Below, one piece after another: positions 50,730 through 59,609 of a stretch of 64,000 bases of DNA. How positions within the stretch are numbered: the first letter of the stretch is position 1; each line of letters begins with the position of its first letter. A model generated the notes under the pieces. That model was given only the letters and a program-made list of their open reading frames with translations. It did not search any database and was not told where the DNA came from. The position numbers and the translations under genes were made by a program. Origin of the DNA: Pseudomonas cedrina subsp. cedrina (GTDB lineage Bacteria; Pseudomonadota; Gammaproteobacteria; Pseudomonadales; Pseudomonadaceae); assembly GCF_001983175.1 (NCBI RefSeq), contig NZ_MNPW01000011.1, positions 179,335 to 243,334 on the forward strand, read 5' to 3'.

Positions 50730-52697
50730 TCATGGACGACGCGTACCTTTGCTGATCGGCACAGTGCCCTTGCAGTCCGGGTAGTGGGAGCATGACCAGA
50801 ACGGCCCTGATTTTCCCTTTCGCCTGAGCATTGAGGCGTTGCAAATGGGGCAGGCCGGCCCAGCTTCGACCGGTACCGACAAGTTGAGCGCTCCGCAGTT
50901 TGCGATCAATTGCGTTATCCAGTGCGCCTGCTTGGCAACGAATGCATCCAAGGTCAGACGTCCCGCTTCGATTTCATCCAGAGCTTGCTCCCAGATTGCT
51001 GTCATACCCGGATCCGCGACTGCAGCGGGTACCGCTTCGATCAGGGTATGGGCCGCTGCGGAGGCCGTTAAGGCACGTTTTTTCTTCAACAAGTAACCGC
51101 GATCAATCAACCCTTTGATAATGCCGGCTCGCGTGGCTTCTGTGCCGATACCGGTGGTGTCCTTAAGTTTCTGCTTCAGGCGTGGGTCGTTGACCAGCTT
51201 GGCGACGTTTTTCATCGCCTTAATCAGATCGCCCTCGGTGAGCGGTTTGGGCGCAGCGGTGCGCATGGACTTGAGTTCGACGTCGTCCACTGCGCACTGG
51301 CTACCCTGTTGTAGGGCGGGCAACACCTGGGTCTTTTGACTAGGCTCATCGTCTTCGGCGTTGTCGGATAGCAAGCCTTTCCAGCCTTGGACGAGGATCT
51401 GTTTGCCAACAGCAGTCAAACGCTCGTCGCCGCACTCCAGTTCGACCTCGGTTCGGTCAAGCTCGTGATGCGGCAGGAATTGCGCGAGGTAGTGGCTGCG
51501 AATCAGTTCGTAGACTTGGCGCTCTTGTTCAGACATCCGCCCAAGGTTCGCCGGCTCGGTGGTGGGGATGATGGCGTGGTGCGCGGTGACCTTGGCATCG
51601 TTCCATGCTCGTGAGCGCAATGATCGATCGACGCTTCCGAGCGCTGGGCGTAACGCGGGATCCATTCTGAGCAGGGCATCGAATACCGCGGCTACCTCGT
51701 TGAACATGCTCTCTGGCAAATAACGGCAATCGCTGCGCGGATAGCTGGTGGCTTTGTGGGTTTCATACAAGGCTTGGGCGATGTTCAGCGTTTCCTGAGC
51801 GCCGAGTCCCAACTTGCGTGAACAGACTTCTTGCAGTGTGCTCAGGTCGAAGGGCAGAGGTGGGGCTTCGCGCAAATGCTCTGTCTGCAGCGAGACTACG
51901 GTAGCGGTCTTGCTGCTAGAAATCGCTTGGAGGGCTTGACTGGCAAGCACCTGCTGCAGGCAGCGACCGGCTTCGTCACGTCCTGAACTTGGCGGTATCC
52001 ACGACGCGATGAAGGGTTGTCCCATTAAAGTCAGGTGCACGTCCACCACCCAGTACGGCACAGAGACGAAGCTGGCAATCGCACGGTCTCGTTCAACCAC
52101 CAAGCGCAAAGTGGGCGTTTGGACGCGTCCAACCGACAGCACGCCGTCATAGCCCGCCCGCCGGCCTAGGAGGGTAAACAAACGACTGAGGTTCATACCA
52201 ATCAGCCAATCGGCGCGGCTGCGGGCGAGGGCTGAGTGATAAAGCGGGAAGGTCTCCTGACTAGACTTCAGCGATGACAGTGCTTTGCGGATCGACGCCT
52301 CGTTGAGTGCGGATAACCAGAGGCGCTCCACAGAGCCACGATAGTTACAGAGCTCTAGTAACTCGCGGGCAATCATTTCACCTTCGCGATCGGCGTCGGT
52401 GGCGATGACGACGGTGGAGGCTTCACTGAGCAACTGCTTGATGACCTCGAACTGTGCCGCGGTCTTGGGTTTGACCTCAACCCTCCACTGCGCGGGAATG
52501 ATCGGTAGATAATCCAACGACCAGATTTTGTACTGATCGCCATAGGCTTCAGGTGGGGCCGTTTCCAGCAGGTGACCGATACACCAAGTGACGGTTGCCT
52601 CGCGTCCGATCAAGCAACCATCGCCACGTCGGCTGGCTCCGAGAACCTTGGCAATGTCACGTCCTTGGGAGGGTTTCTCGCAGAGAAAAAGACGCAT
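50730..52697 (-). CDS. topB: DNA topoisomerase III
   Basis: The 655-residue type IA topoisomerase has an N-terminal Toprim domain (LFLCEKPSQGRDIAKVLG, ATDADREGEMIARELL), VGRVQTPTLRLVV, and the active-site Tyr in SYPRSDCRYLPESM. The C-terminal four-Cys zinc finger is CPICNASMLRRKGKSGPFWSCSHYPDC. TopB is a fixed member of the replication and processing block of this ICE superfamily. It lies 233 bases downstream of the ssb gene and is convergent with the FecR-like gene. Confidence 0.96.
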   Translation of the reverse strand: MRLFLCEKPSQGRDIAKVLGASRRGDGCLIGREATVTWCIGHLLETAPPEAYGDQYKIWSLDYLPIIPAQWRVEVKPKTAAQFEVIKQLLSEASTVVIATDADREGEMIARELLELCNYRGSVERLWLSALNEASIRKALSSLKSSQETFPLYHSALARSRADWLIGMNLSRLFTLLGRRAGYDGVLSVGRVQTPTLRLVVERDRAIASFVSVPYWVVDVHLTLMGQPFIASWIPPSSGRDEAGRCLQQVLASQALQAISSSKTATVVSLQTEHLREAPPLPFDLSTLQEVCSRKLGLGAQETLNIAQALYETHKATSYPRSDCRYLPESMFNEVAAVFDALLRMDPALRPALGSVDRSLRSRAWNDAKVTAHHAIIPTTEPANLGRMSEQERQVYELIRSHYLAQFLPHHELDRTEVELECGDERLTAVGKQILVQGWKGLLSDNAEDDEPSQKTQVLPALQQGSQCAVDDVELKSMRTAAPKPLTEGDLIKAMKNVAKLVNDPRLKQKLKDTTGIGTEATRAGIIKGLIDRGYLLKKKRALTASAAAHTLIEAVPAAVADPGMTAIWEQALDEIEAGRLTLDAFVAKQAHWITQLIANCGALNLSVPVEAGPACPICNASMLRRKGKSGPFWSCSHYPDCKGTVPISKGTRRP

Positions 52698-52880
52698 AGA
52701 ACTGCTCCGAGTTGAGTTCGGAGCAGCGTTGTTGGAAACAGCAGTGGCGAGCTATGAGAAACCTGAATGGCAGGTTCCTCATATTAGTCGGTGAGGGCGG
52801 TCTTGTGGGCGAGGCTGCTACCTTGTAGTCGCGTGGATGACAAGGCTTCACGAGCAGCGAGTAATGACAGGCCAGGAACT

Positions 52881-52905
52881 TCGCGCAAAGGCGCGATTTT
52901 TATGC
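52881..52905 (+). terminator. Hairpin with T-run, plus-strand orientation
   Basis: TCGCGC and GCGCGA pair around AAAG and are followed by TTTTT on the plus strand. All nearby genes run on the minus strand, where the T-run would precede the hairpin, so this may stop antisense transcription coming from the topB side. It lies between ssb and topB. Confidence 0.4.
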
Positions 52906-52930
52906 CTCAAGCCCGTCATGCCGATGGTGG

Positions 52931-53386
52931 CTACCCTCTGCGCTTTTTGGACTTCGACACAGGCGAGCTGGCCTGGTCTGTAGCCTGCCCGACGGGAGCC
53001 GCAGACGAGGCTGATTCACTTGAGCGCTCCCGCATGACCACACTCTGCACGCGATGAGGCAGGATCCCGACTCGACGCGCCTCGATCTTGAAGGTGATCC
53101 GGGCATTGTCTTCACTGTCCTCCCACTCATCGCGCACGGTGCGGCCCTCTACCAACACGCGCATGCCTTTCTGGTACAGCGTGCTCCAGTGTTCAGCCTC
53201 GCGGTGCCAGAGCTCGACCGGCGCCCAATAGCCGCCTCGATCTTCATAGCTGCCATCGCGTGGCACGGGGTTGTCGAAGTACACATTCAGGCGCAGCAAA
53301 CGCCGTGGCTCGTCATTGCCTGACGGGAACTCCTGGAGTTCTGGCGCACTACCGATGTTGCCTTCGCCGACGAAAAAAGTACTCAT
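52931..53386 (-). CDS. ssb: Single-stranded DNA-binding protein, ICE type
   Basis: A 151-residue OB-fold protein: MSTFFVGEGNIGSAPELQEF, LRLNVYFDNPVPRDG, WAPVELWHREAEHWSTLYQKGMRVLVEGRTVRDEWED, then a basic tail ending KSKKRRG instead of the acidic DDDIPF tip of chromosomal SSB. The start at 53386 gives an ATGA overlap with the DUF3158 stop; the longer frame is not supported. It protects single-stranded DNA during transfer or replication of the element. Confidence 0.92.
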   Translation of the reverse strand: MSTFFVGEGNIGSAPELQEFPSGNDEPRRLLRLNVYFDNPVPRDGSYEDRGGYWAPVELWHREAEHWSTLYQKGMRVLVEGRTVRDEWEDSEDNARITFKIEARRVGILPHRVQSVVMRERSSESASSAAPVGQATDQASSPVSKSKKRRG

Positions 53387-53901
53387 CGTGATATCTCCGC
53401 TGCTGGTGTGAACTGGCGCAGCAGCCGTTCGGCGCTGGCCATTTTGATTGCGCAGGTTGAAGCCTGACGGTAGAGCGAATGCACCACGCTCATCTGCAAG
53501 TTCAGTGCGATACGCTCGCATTCGAAACGGTGCAATTCCTCGCGTACGGCTTGGGGCAAGGCCTTGTTGGAGACCTGGCGTTCCCAGACCGCCACCCCCA
53601 TACGGGCGAAGTCACGGGTGCGCCATCGCAAAAAGGTGCTGCCCGCACTGGTGTTCTGCAGCACCAATCGAATATCCAGCAGCGAGTAAGGGGGCTGTCC
53701 GGCTTGCTGCACCACCGCTTCCATCAGGTGACATAACTGCGCCTCGGTTTCCCTCGCCACCTGCGCCAGGTAGTCCAGCTCCCCCTTACCCTTAAAAGGT
53801 TTTAAAAGGCCTTTTAGGGAGGCAGAATGTTCGAGCTGTCGATAGGCATCCGGTGTGAGTGTTTTGGGGGGAATTGGCTGAGTCGAGATAATGGGCTTCA
53901 T
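53383..53901 (-). CDS. DUF3158 family ICE protein (position of inrR)
   Basis: The 172-residue protein matches DUF3158 (LEHSASLKGLLKPFKGKGELDYLAQVARETEAQL, YSLLDIRLVLQNTSAGSTFLRWR, NLQMSVVHSLYRQAS). In ICEclc the gene just before ssb is inrR, needed for full integrase expression; this gene has that position. Whether it has that role is inference. Four-base overlaps at both ends show coupling with TIGR03761 and ssb. Confidence 0.8.
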   Translation of the reverse strand: MKPIISTQPIPPKTLTPDAYRQLEHSASLKGLLKPFKGKGELDYLAQVARETEAQLCHLMEAVVQQAGQPPYSLLDIRLVLQNTSAGSTFLRWRTRDFARMGVAVWERQVSNKALPQAVREELHRFECERIALNLQMSVVHSLYRQASTCAIKMASAERLLRQFTPAAEISR

Positions 53902-54653
53902 GCTTCGTCCTTCGGCTCATCTACTGTCGTAGATGGCTCTACCGCGTTCTCCGCCAACGCATCAGCGTCATCCACCGCCACAGCACCACGACGAATGATG
54001 GGTGGCGCGAATTGGGAGCGGCGATGCCCCTCAAGGATGTCGGTAGGGGGCAAACCCATTCTCTCGATTGCCGCCAGAGCACGAGCGTTGTTCGCCGCCA
54101 TGTCATCACGGGTGACGCCAGCATGCCGATAACGCTGGGCCTGGCCGAACAGGCTACGCAGCAAATGGGCACCGTCGTCGATCCAGGCTTCCATGTCCCG
54201 TCGCCCGATCAAAGCGGTGTGATGGGCCAACAGGGTATGGCGCACCAAGGTGTCGTAGTCAGTCAGCAGGTAGACGGCGAGAAACCCCAGTTGGCTGCCG
54301 ATGTACAAGGGTAGGGTGACGGGGTGGATATTGAGGTTATCGCTCATGTCGATTTGCGTCGGCAGGTCCTGTCTGATCCGGTCCAACTGCTGGGTCAGTT
54401 CCAGTATCCCAGCCTTGGTCTGCATCAATTTTTCTTCGAGCTGCACGATCGCCCAGTCGGCATAAGGATCGTCCTGCGCTGCGGCCTGTTTGATCAGGTT
54501 AGTGACGCTGATGTAGCCCGCCATGCCCATGATCGAGTGGACGCCTTCGCGTGCGGTTCGACCTTGCCAGATACGGGCGGCGTGGTGGGTGTGCAGTGTC
54601 AGGGTGATGCTGCTGCGCAATGAGCCCAGGTTGAGCTGATAGTGATCGGCCAC
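53898..54653 (-). CDS. ICE protein, TIGR03761 (PFL_4669) family
   Basis: A 251-residue cytoplasmic protein with the TIGR03761 opening LGSLRSSITLTLHTHHAARIWQGRTAREGVHSIMGMAGY, a middle IGSQLGFLAVYLLTDYDTLVRHTLLAHHTALIGRRD, and an acidic tail. It is always found with STY4528-like and DUF3158 genes in these elements. Biochemical function unknown; an association with DNA processing is likely from position. Its stop overlaps the DUF3158 start by four bases. Confidence 0.88.
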   Translation of the reverse strand: MADHYQLNLGSLRSSITLTLHTHHAARIWQGRTAREGVHSIMGMAGYISVTNLIKQAAAQDDPYADWAIVQLEEKLMQTKAGILELTQQLDRIRQDLPTQIDMSDNLNIHPVTLPLYIGSQLGFLAVYLLTDYDTLVRHTLLAHHTALIGRRDMEAWIDDGAHLLRSLFGQAQRYRHAGVTRDDMAANNARALAAIERMGLPPTDILEGHRRSQFAPPIIRRGAVAVDDADALAENAVEPSTTVDEPKDEA

Positions 54654-54797
54654 GGTGTTGTCCTCGCATAGGCTTGGACGGGAACGTTGCGACAGACGAA
54701 GGTAAAGGACATCCGAAAAGCTGAATGCTGTGTGTTCGATTTGGTTCGAGACGGTTGATTTTCGAAACGCTCGTCAGTGATGCCAGTGGCATCAAAT

Positions 54798-55985
54798 CTA
54801 CTGACGTCCAGGGCGTTTGCTACGCAGCTGGCGTAGTTCATCCAGGCACGCTTGGGCGAGGGCAGAGGCGGGTTCGCCCTTTTTCCTAAGTTGGCGCGGG
54901 GGAGAGGGTGGCTGCTCTGTCATGGGTAACGACTCAGCCTGACCTGCCCAAGGGCGGAAATCGCCTTTCAGCGCCCGCTGGATCAGGCCCATCAGATACG
55001 CCGCGGGTTTGCGGACGCTTCCTGCCGCACATCGCGCGCCCGCTTCGTTGAGCACCGCCTGCCGATCTCCTGGTTTTAGCTTGTTCAGCGTTACGGTGAC
55101 GGCTTTCCGCTCGCTCGGACTCAGGTGCAGCGGATCAGGCCAGTGCAAGTTATCCACTGCCGGGGTCGCGCGCGGTACAGTACATATACTTTCTGTTAAT
55201 ACAGTACAGGCGGCATTCGGATTCCGAACGGTGCCGGAAACATTGGCGTTCGGACCCAGTTCGGACTCCGAACTAGGCCCCGCACGATTCCGAACGCGGT
55301 GGGCGCCACCCAGTTCGGAATCATGTAGCGCTTCATCGGACGCCTTATCCAATCCTTTTTTTGTCCAATGGTCGCCCCAACTGTCGAGCCGGGTGGGGAG
55401 CCGACCCAAATCGATATCAGTGTCCTGACGAATTTCTTCCAAAACATGCTGAGCGACAATTCGCACAGCCTTGGTTGCATGATCGAGGGCGTGTCCGACC
55501 AGCTCCAGGTAATCCTGATCCAGCTCCATGGCTTCGGCGGGCGTTAACGGTTCATCGTGCAGGACGTACAGAGAACCTTGCAGGCGCCCGCTAAGCTGAT
55601 CGCGGCCACGACTCACCAAACTGAGCCAGCGGGTCAGCCTGAGCATCGTCAAGACGCGAGCGATGGTTTCACGGGAGGCTGACGCACCGTAGGGTACGCT
55701 CGACAGGTAAGGTTGCAGATCTTCATAGCGCGGTGTGACCACACCCTGGCCTTGCAGCATGAGTCGAAATACTTGCCATGCATTACGCTCCAATGGCGTC
55801 AGCCGACAATCCAGCAGCAAGCGACGCGGCACGACTTCGTGTGATTGGCCACTGAACAAAAAGCCCGCTTGCAGGGCCTGGTTGGAAGGATGTTCAGTGG
55901 TGGGGCGTGCGGGCCAACGTTCACTCAGCTGCTGGGTGCATTGCTGCAGGACACGCCGCCAGCGACTGGAAGGGGCAGTGTTCAT
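54798..55985 (-). CDS. STY4528-family ICE replication-associated protein
   Basis: The 395-residue protein resembles STY4528: LLDCRLTPLERNAWQVFRLMLQ, a winged-helix-like ASRETIARVLTMLRLTRWLSLVSRGRD, LQGSLYVLHDEPLTPAEA, and a C-terminal GSVRKPAAYLMGLIQRALKGDF typical of plasmid or phage replication initiators. The start at 55985 forms an ATGA overlap with the DUF2857 stop. It may help start element DNA synthesis; direct evidence is lacking. A variable linker (about residues 225-280) is rich in Ser, Asn and Glu. Confidence 0.85.
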   Translation of the reverse strand: MNTAPSSRWRRVLQQCTQQLSERWPARPTTEHPSNQALQAGFLFSGQSHEVVPRRLLLDCRLTPLERNAWQVFRLMLQGQGVVTPRYEDLQPYLSSVPYGASASRETIARVLTMLRLTRWLSLVSRGRDQLSGRLQGSLYVLHDEPLTPAEAMELDQDYLELVGHALDHATKAVRIVAQHVLEEIRQDTDIDLGRLPTRLDSWGDHWTKKGLDKASDEALHDSELGGAHRVRNRAGPSSESELGPNANVSGTVRNPNAACTVLTESICTVPRATPAVDNLHWPDPLHLSPSERKAVTVTLNKLKPGDRQAVLNEAGARCAAGSVRKPAAYLMGLIQRALKGDFRPWAGQAESLPMTEQPPSPPRQLRKKGEPASALAQACLDELRQLRSKRPGRQ

Positions 55986-56530
55986 GTTCCGTTGCTGTAA
56001 TGGTCGATCTGCTGCCACACGATGGTCAAGCTGATCTGTTGCTCCTCCGCCAACATCATCATGGCGTCGAGCTGATCCTCAGCACCGTCCTGATCGCGTA
56101 GTTGGCACCAACGCTGCCAGAGGGCATGTTCCTGTGCTTCGCTCAAGTTTTGGGGGCGGCCCTTACGGGTTTCTATCTTGAGCAGACGTCGGCGCAGGGC
56201 GGTTTCCGAATGTGCCAAGCCGAAGCACTGATACATGATGGTACTGCTGGCACCAAGCTTGAGCGCTCGGTTGATCAAGCGCTCGTTCTGTTCGTCGCGT
56301 TCGGCCTGGTCAATCAACCGATGCAGCACCGGTGAATCAATCTTGACCTCAACCCAGGGGACGGTGGCATGGGCCAGGCGTGACAACGTGGTAGGCGGCA
56401 AAGATTGCAGCAGATAGATGTCCTCTTCACCCAGTCCGAGTGCCTTGCAGCGTTGCAGATTACCCAGGCGCAACTCGTGAAGGACCTGAGTCAACATGGC
56501 CTGGTTGAGCACATTGAAGGACAGGTTCAT
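55982..56530 (-). CDS. DUF2857 protein, BisC-like activator subunit
   Basis: A 182-residue protein of the DUF2857 type (LNQAMLTQVLHELRLGNLQRCKALGLGEEDIYLLQSLPPTTLSRLAHATVPWVEVKID, with ALKLGASSTIMYQCFGL in the middle). In ICEclc the gene at this position, just after the ParB-like gene, encodes BisC, an FlhC-like partner that with BisD switches on transfer genes in a small share of cells. Assignment as BisC rests on family and order. It lies 14 bases after the ParB gene and overlaps the next by four. Confidence 0.8.
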   Translation of the reverse strand: MNLSFNVLNQAMLTQVLHELRLGNLQRCKALGLGEEDIYLLQSLPPTTLSRLAHATVPWVEVKIDSPVLHRLIDQAERDEQNERLINRALKLGASSTIMYQCFGLAHSETALRRRLLKIETRKGRPQNLSEAQEHALWQRWCQLRDQDGAEDQLDAMMMLAEEQQISLTIVWQQIDHYSNGT

Positions 56531-56544
56531 GGCAGCTCCCTTGG

Positions 56545-58110
56545 TTACTCGTCTTCAGAGGTAAGCGTTAAGTCGATCAGGCGACGGGCTAAGCGAATGA
56601 GGCGATACAGTTTTATCAGTAGACCGTCGGGCAATCGCTCCAGTCCTACGTCCACGGCGGGACGATCTGGCAGCGGGAGTTGATAGACCCCTAATAGCAA
56701 TTGCCCGAACAGGGCTGAGGGCAATTGCTTGCGATCCTCCCAGTTCACTTCGTCTTGGGCTCGCAGCAGGGCCAAGAGCAATAGGTTAACGCCGGCCGCA
56801 CGAGGCGCGGCAAGATCAAGTTGCTCGATGCTGAGGGCGAAGCCCACGCCATGCTCCTGGTCGATGATGCTCTCGGGATGTCCGGCATAGGCCGCCATTT
56901 CCCGAGCCAGGCTGGCAATGGCTAAACGCAGTTGTTCGGGAGTATCCAGTGTGGGTGCGATGATCCAGATGTCGTCGATCGGGCAGGTTGCGACGGTCTG
57001 TGCTGTTTCGGGGGCAGCGGCGCGCTCAATCTGTTCACGGATCTGCTGGACACGTGACGGAGGGCTGACTGCTGATGCGACATTCGTTTCGGGCAGCGTG
57101 AGCTGCTCCTCTCGCTCTGTTTCGGCCGGGGTCTTGGTTTCAGCTGATTTGGAATGAGGCTCGGAGGGGGGAAGCTCGGCCACGGGCTCATCGACGCTCG
57201 GCAAAAGGTTGTTCTGCGGGGGCGTGACGACTACGCCGGGCGTCTGGATAACCCGTTGGGTATCGCCCAGCTCCAGGGCCAACATCCGGTAGGACTGTCC
57301 GAGTAAGCGACTCATGCGTTCGAGCAGTTCATCCTGGATTTGCTCAAGGTCGAAGGACTCTGGGTCGGCATCAAATTGCCCTAAGGTGTCGAGCCAAAGC
57401 TCGGGAAAAGCGATGGCGTCGGTTGGATAACGATTCCAGGTTCGCTCCGCCTGGCTACGCAGACCAATTAGGCGTTCAATTTTTGGTTTCCCTAATCCGG
57501 CGTACAAGGTTTGTGGAATGGCGGGTAGTAGGTGTTCGAGGGTGTCGAGCATCCGGCTGATGTGCGACTGGGAAATCGGATAGCCTCCAGCGGCAAGACG
57601 TCGTGCCAGCTCACGTTGCGAGAGTGGTGCTCCATCTGATTCGAGCATGGCCTTGAGTTTGGTCACTGCCAGAGCACGCTCGATGAAGGTGAGTTGGCCG
57701 TGCAGATCGCTTTCAGCCAGATGGCCGAGTAGGGCGCTGATTTCATCGGTCCAGGGTCGGAACAGGCAATGGATGCGGAAGAATCGCTCGTCGCGGGTTT
57801 CCTGCCACAGCTCGCCGAGAATCGCCAAGCGCGTATTGCCGCCGTTTCGGATGATGAAATAGGCTTCTCCCGGGCGGCGGGTAATGGGTGGAGGTTGGTC
57901 CAGCCCGCGTTCACGGATGGAGGCCTTTATATCGTCATAAAGTGGATTGCGGATGAAGCGCGGGTTGTGTTCGTAGGGCCGTAACTGCTCCAGAGTGATC
58001 AGCATAGGCGTATCAGTGAGTGGATCGGAAAGCCGCTCCATTTCTGGACCGCGACGGAAGTGGTCCTGGTGCAATTTTGCTGTGATTTCCTCCTGAGTGA
58101 GCTTCTTCAT
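56545..58110 (-). CDS. ParB-family ICE protein (TIGR03764 type), BisD-like
   Basis: The 521-residue protein has the ParB/Srx-like N-terminal domain (LEQLRPYEHNPRFIRNPLYDDIKASIRERGLDQPPPITRRPGEAYFIIRNGGNTRLAIL), a helix-turn-helix (LSQRELARRLAAGGYPISQSHISRMLDTLEHLLPAIP) and a long variable C-terminal region with an acidic Pro-rich linker. This is the PFGI-1-class ParB. In ICEclc the equivalent gene was renamed bisD, the DNA-binding half of the BisDC activator. parS-like targets may include the repeats at 59570-59600, which is inference. Confidence 0.88.
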   Translation of the reverse strand: MKKLTQEEITAKLHQDHFRRGPEMERLSDPLTDTPMLITLEQLRPYEHNPRFIRNPLYDDIKASIRERGLDQPPPITRRPGEAYFIIRNGGNTRLAILGELWQETRDERFFRIHCLFRPWTDEISALLGHLAESDLHGQLTFIERALAVTKLKAMLESDGAPLSQRELARRLAAGGYPISQSHISRMLDTLEHLLPAIPQTLYAGLGKPKIERLIGLRSQAERTWNRYPTDAIAFPELWLDTLGQFDADPESFDLEQIQDELLERMSRLLGQSYRMLALELGDTQRVIQTPGVVVTPPQNNLLPSVDEPVAELPPSEPHSKSAETKTPAETEREEQLTLPETNVASAVSPPSRVQQIREQIERAAAPETAQTVATCPIDDIWIIAPTLDTPEQLRLAIASLAREMAAYAGHPESIIDQEHGVGFALSIEQLDLAAPRAAGVNLLLLALLRAQDEVNWEDRKQLPSALFGQLLLGVYQLPLPDRPAVDVGLERLPDGLLIKLYRLIRLARRLIDLTLTSEDE

Positions 58111-58124
58111 TGGAACAACCTCAG

Positions 58125-58334
58125 TTAATGCCCGTTACGCAAATGGTCACCGACCTCGAACTTCACGATCTCGGCAGTGCCCGAGCCTTCGAAATAACGA
58201 GACAGTTCCGCGAGGAACCTACCCATGGCTGAGCGTCCGCCTTGTAGACGAAAGACCACTGTGCAGTACTCCTCGCTAGGTGGGCGGCGGGGGTGAATGG
58301 ATGGTTGAACGATGATGGGAAGCTGGTCCAACAT
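58125..58334 (-). CDS. Small protein between parA and parB (position of shi)
   Basis: The 69-residue protein (MLDQLPIIVQPSIHPRRPPSEEYCTVVFRLQ and GRFLAELSRYFEGSG) has no recognised domain. GGAG seven bases before the ATG at 58334 supports it; the frame to 58352 is longer by six residues without a site. ICEclc has a small gene, shi, between parA and its parB-like gene, involved together with parA in arresting division of transfer-competent donor cells. This gene sits in the same place, 14 bases before the ParB start. Homology to Shi cannot be judged from the sequence alone. Confidence 0.7.
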   Translation of the reverse strand: MLDQLPIIVQPSIHPRRPPSEEYCTVVFRLQGGRSAMGRFLAELSRYFEGSGTAEIVKFEVGDHLRNGH

Positions 58335-58413
58335 CAAAAGACTCCTTGCCAAACGGAGTTGGCCTCAACGTTGATCAGACAAAATTTCGTTTCGAGAACT
58401 ACAGCTTGGCAAT

Positions 58414-59259
58414 TCACTTCATCGAACCTCCGCGCTTGCTCAAAGTAGATATCGCTGTGCGCCATTCCGGGAACAATTCGATGGCCAGTGCTTGCATGGT
58501 TTCCAGTGCCGATGGCGAGCGTCTTTTATGGGACCGGCGCGTCTCGATCCGATGGACTGGCAGACCGAGGGAGGCAGCATTGAGATACGCCACTGCGTCT
58601 GGAACTACGGTGTCTAGCACCGAGATGTTGGCAGCCCCAGTGAAGGTCTCGCGCAGACCGCTGATGATTATCTGGCTGTCAGTCCTAATGGCGTTCACCT
58701 GGTTCAGTAGGAGCCGTAAGGAGGGTAGTGGCATGCCCAGGTGGCGGACCGGCTCCAGTTCGTTTAGCAGCTTCAAGGTGCCACGGCGCAGTTCACGGGC
58801 GGCGAGCATTTCCGGTGTAATGGGAGAAAGGGCAAGATCGGAGGCCAGGATGGCCATTTCTAGCAGCACGCTACGTGCGCCTTGGGTGTCGATCAACAAC
58901 AGGTCGTAACGGGGGCGGAAATGGTCGAGCACATTCCGCAGCCGTAATCGCCCATCCGGGGCGTGCAGCAGCAAAGTGGTCAGTCGCCCTTGATTGTCGT
59001 TGGAGAGGATCAGGTCGAGACCGACGACTGCCGTTCTGGAAATTATCTGCGCCGGATCTGTCTGGTTTAGCGCGATAAGTTCGTACGCACCGGCGATGGC
59101 CTCGTGGTTCAATGCGTAATAGCTGGAAAGGGAAGGTTGGCTATCCAGATCGAGCAGCAGGACGCGTAAGCCCGCATCCGCCAGCAGACCGCCAAGATTG
59201 GCCGCTACTGTGGTTTTGCCTACTCCACCTTTGGTGGACACTACTGATACTACGCGCAT
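58414..59259 (-). CDS. parA: ParA-family ATPase of ICE
   Basis: The 281-residue protein begins MRVVSVVSTKGGVGKTTVAANLGGLLADAGLRVLLLDLDSQPS with the deviant Walker A box of ParA/Soj, followed by DLLLIDTQGARS (Walker B-like) and ALSPITPEMLAAREL. The start at 59259 directly precedes the P-loop and the longer frame is not needed. It follows alpA by four bases. Roles known in related ICEs are maintenance of the excised form and, in ICEclc, growth arrest of donor cells together with Shi. Confidence 0.92.
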   Translation of the reverse strand: MRVVSVVSTKGGVGKTTVAANLGGLLADAGLRVLLLDLDSQPSLSSYYALNHEAIAGAYELIALNQTDPAQIISRTAVVGLDLILSNDNQGRLTTLLLHAPDGRLRLRNVLDHFRPRYDLLLIDTQGARSVLLEMAILASDLALSPITPEMLAARELRRGTLKLLNELEPVRHLGMPLPSLRLLLNQVNAIRTDSQIIISGLRETFTGAANISVLDTVVPDAVAYLNAASLGLPVHRIETRRSHKRRSPSALETMQALAIELFPEWRTAISTLSKRGGSMK

Positions 59260-59263
59260 GGCA

Positions 59264-59494
59264 TCAGACCTGCTGCGCCAAACGCTCAGTGATCCAGTGT
59301 TCGATCTCCGACGAGTCCCAACCGACGGCGCGCAGTCCAATGCGTTTGGCCTGAGGGAATTTACCTTCCTTCATCAAGTTATAGATGTGCGCCCGCTTGA
59401 AGCCGGTTTTCCGCTCCACTTCGTCACGCCGCATGATGTAACGTTCGGCCGGTGGTTGAGGGCTGTTAGCGAGCGAGACGGATGAGCTGGACAT
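59264..59494 (-). CDS. alpA: AlpA-family transcriptional regulator
   Basis: A 76-residue DNA-binding protein with the AlpA/MerR-like helix-turn-helix: YIMRRDEVERKTGFKRAHIYNLMKEGKFPQAKRIGLRAVGWDSSEIEHWI. The ATG at 59494 has AGGA nine bases upstream; the GTG at 59503 is less likely. It is the first gene of the ParA/ParB operon. In ICEclc the alpA promoter is the target of BisR and of the BisDC feedback loop. Here the promoter region carries paired palindromes at 59570-59600. Confidence 0.88.
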   Translation of the reverse strand: MSSSSVSLANSPQPPAERYIMRRDEVERKTGFKRAHIYNLMKEGKFPQAKRIGLRAVGWDSSEIEHWITERLAQQV

Positions 59495-59569
59495 GCTGGT
59501 CACTCCTGGCGCCGCTTGGCGCGTGGTGGGAAGTGACCTGAAGTGAATAGCAGAAAAGCGAGGGAGTCA

Positions 59570-59600
59570 TTGCACTGCAATCATTGGGATTGCAGTGCAA
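59570..59600. promoter_or_regulatory. Paired palindromic operators upstream of alpA
   Basis: Two 11-base palindromes, TTGCACTGCAA (59570-59580) and TTGCAGTGCAA (59590-59600), stand 20 bases apart centre to centre, two turns of the helix. Together they form one perfect 13-base inverted repeat around five bases. They lie 76 bases before the alpA ATG and between it and the upstream gene's stop. A similar site (TTGCAGTGCAT, 59940-59950) is inside that upstream gene. No T-run follows on either strand. Confidence 0.65.
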
Positions 59601-59609
59601 AACTTGGGT

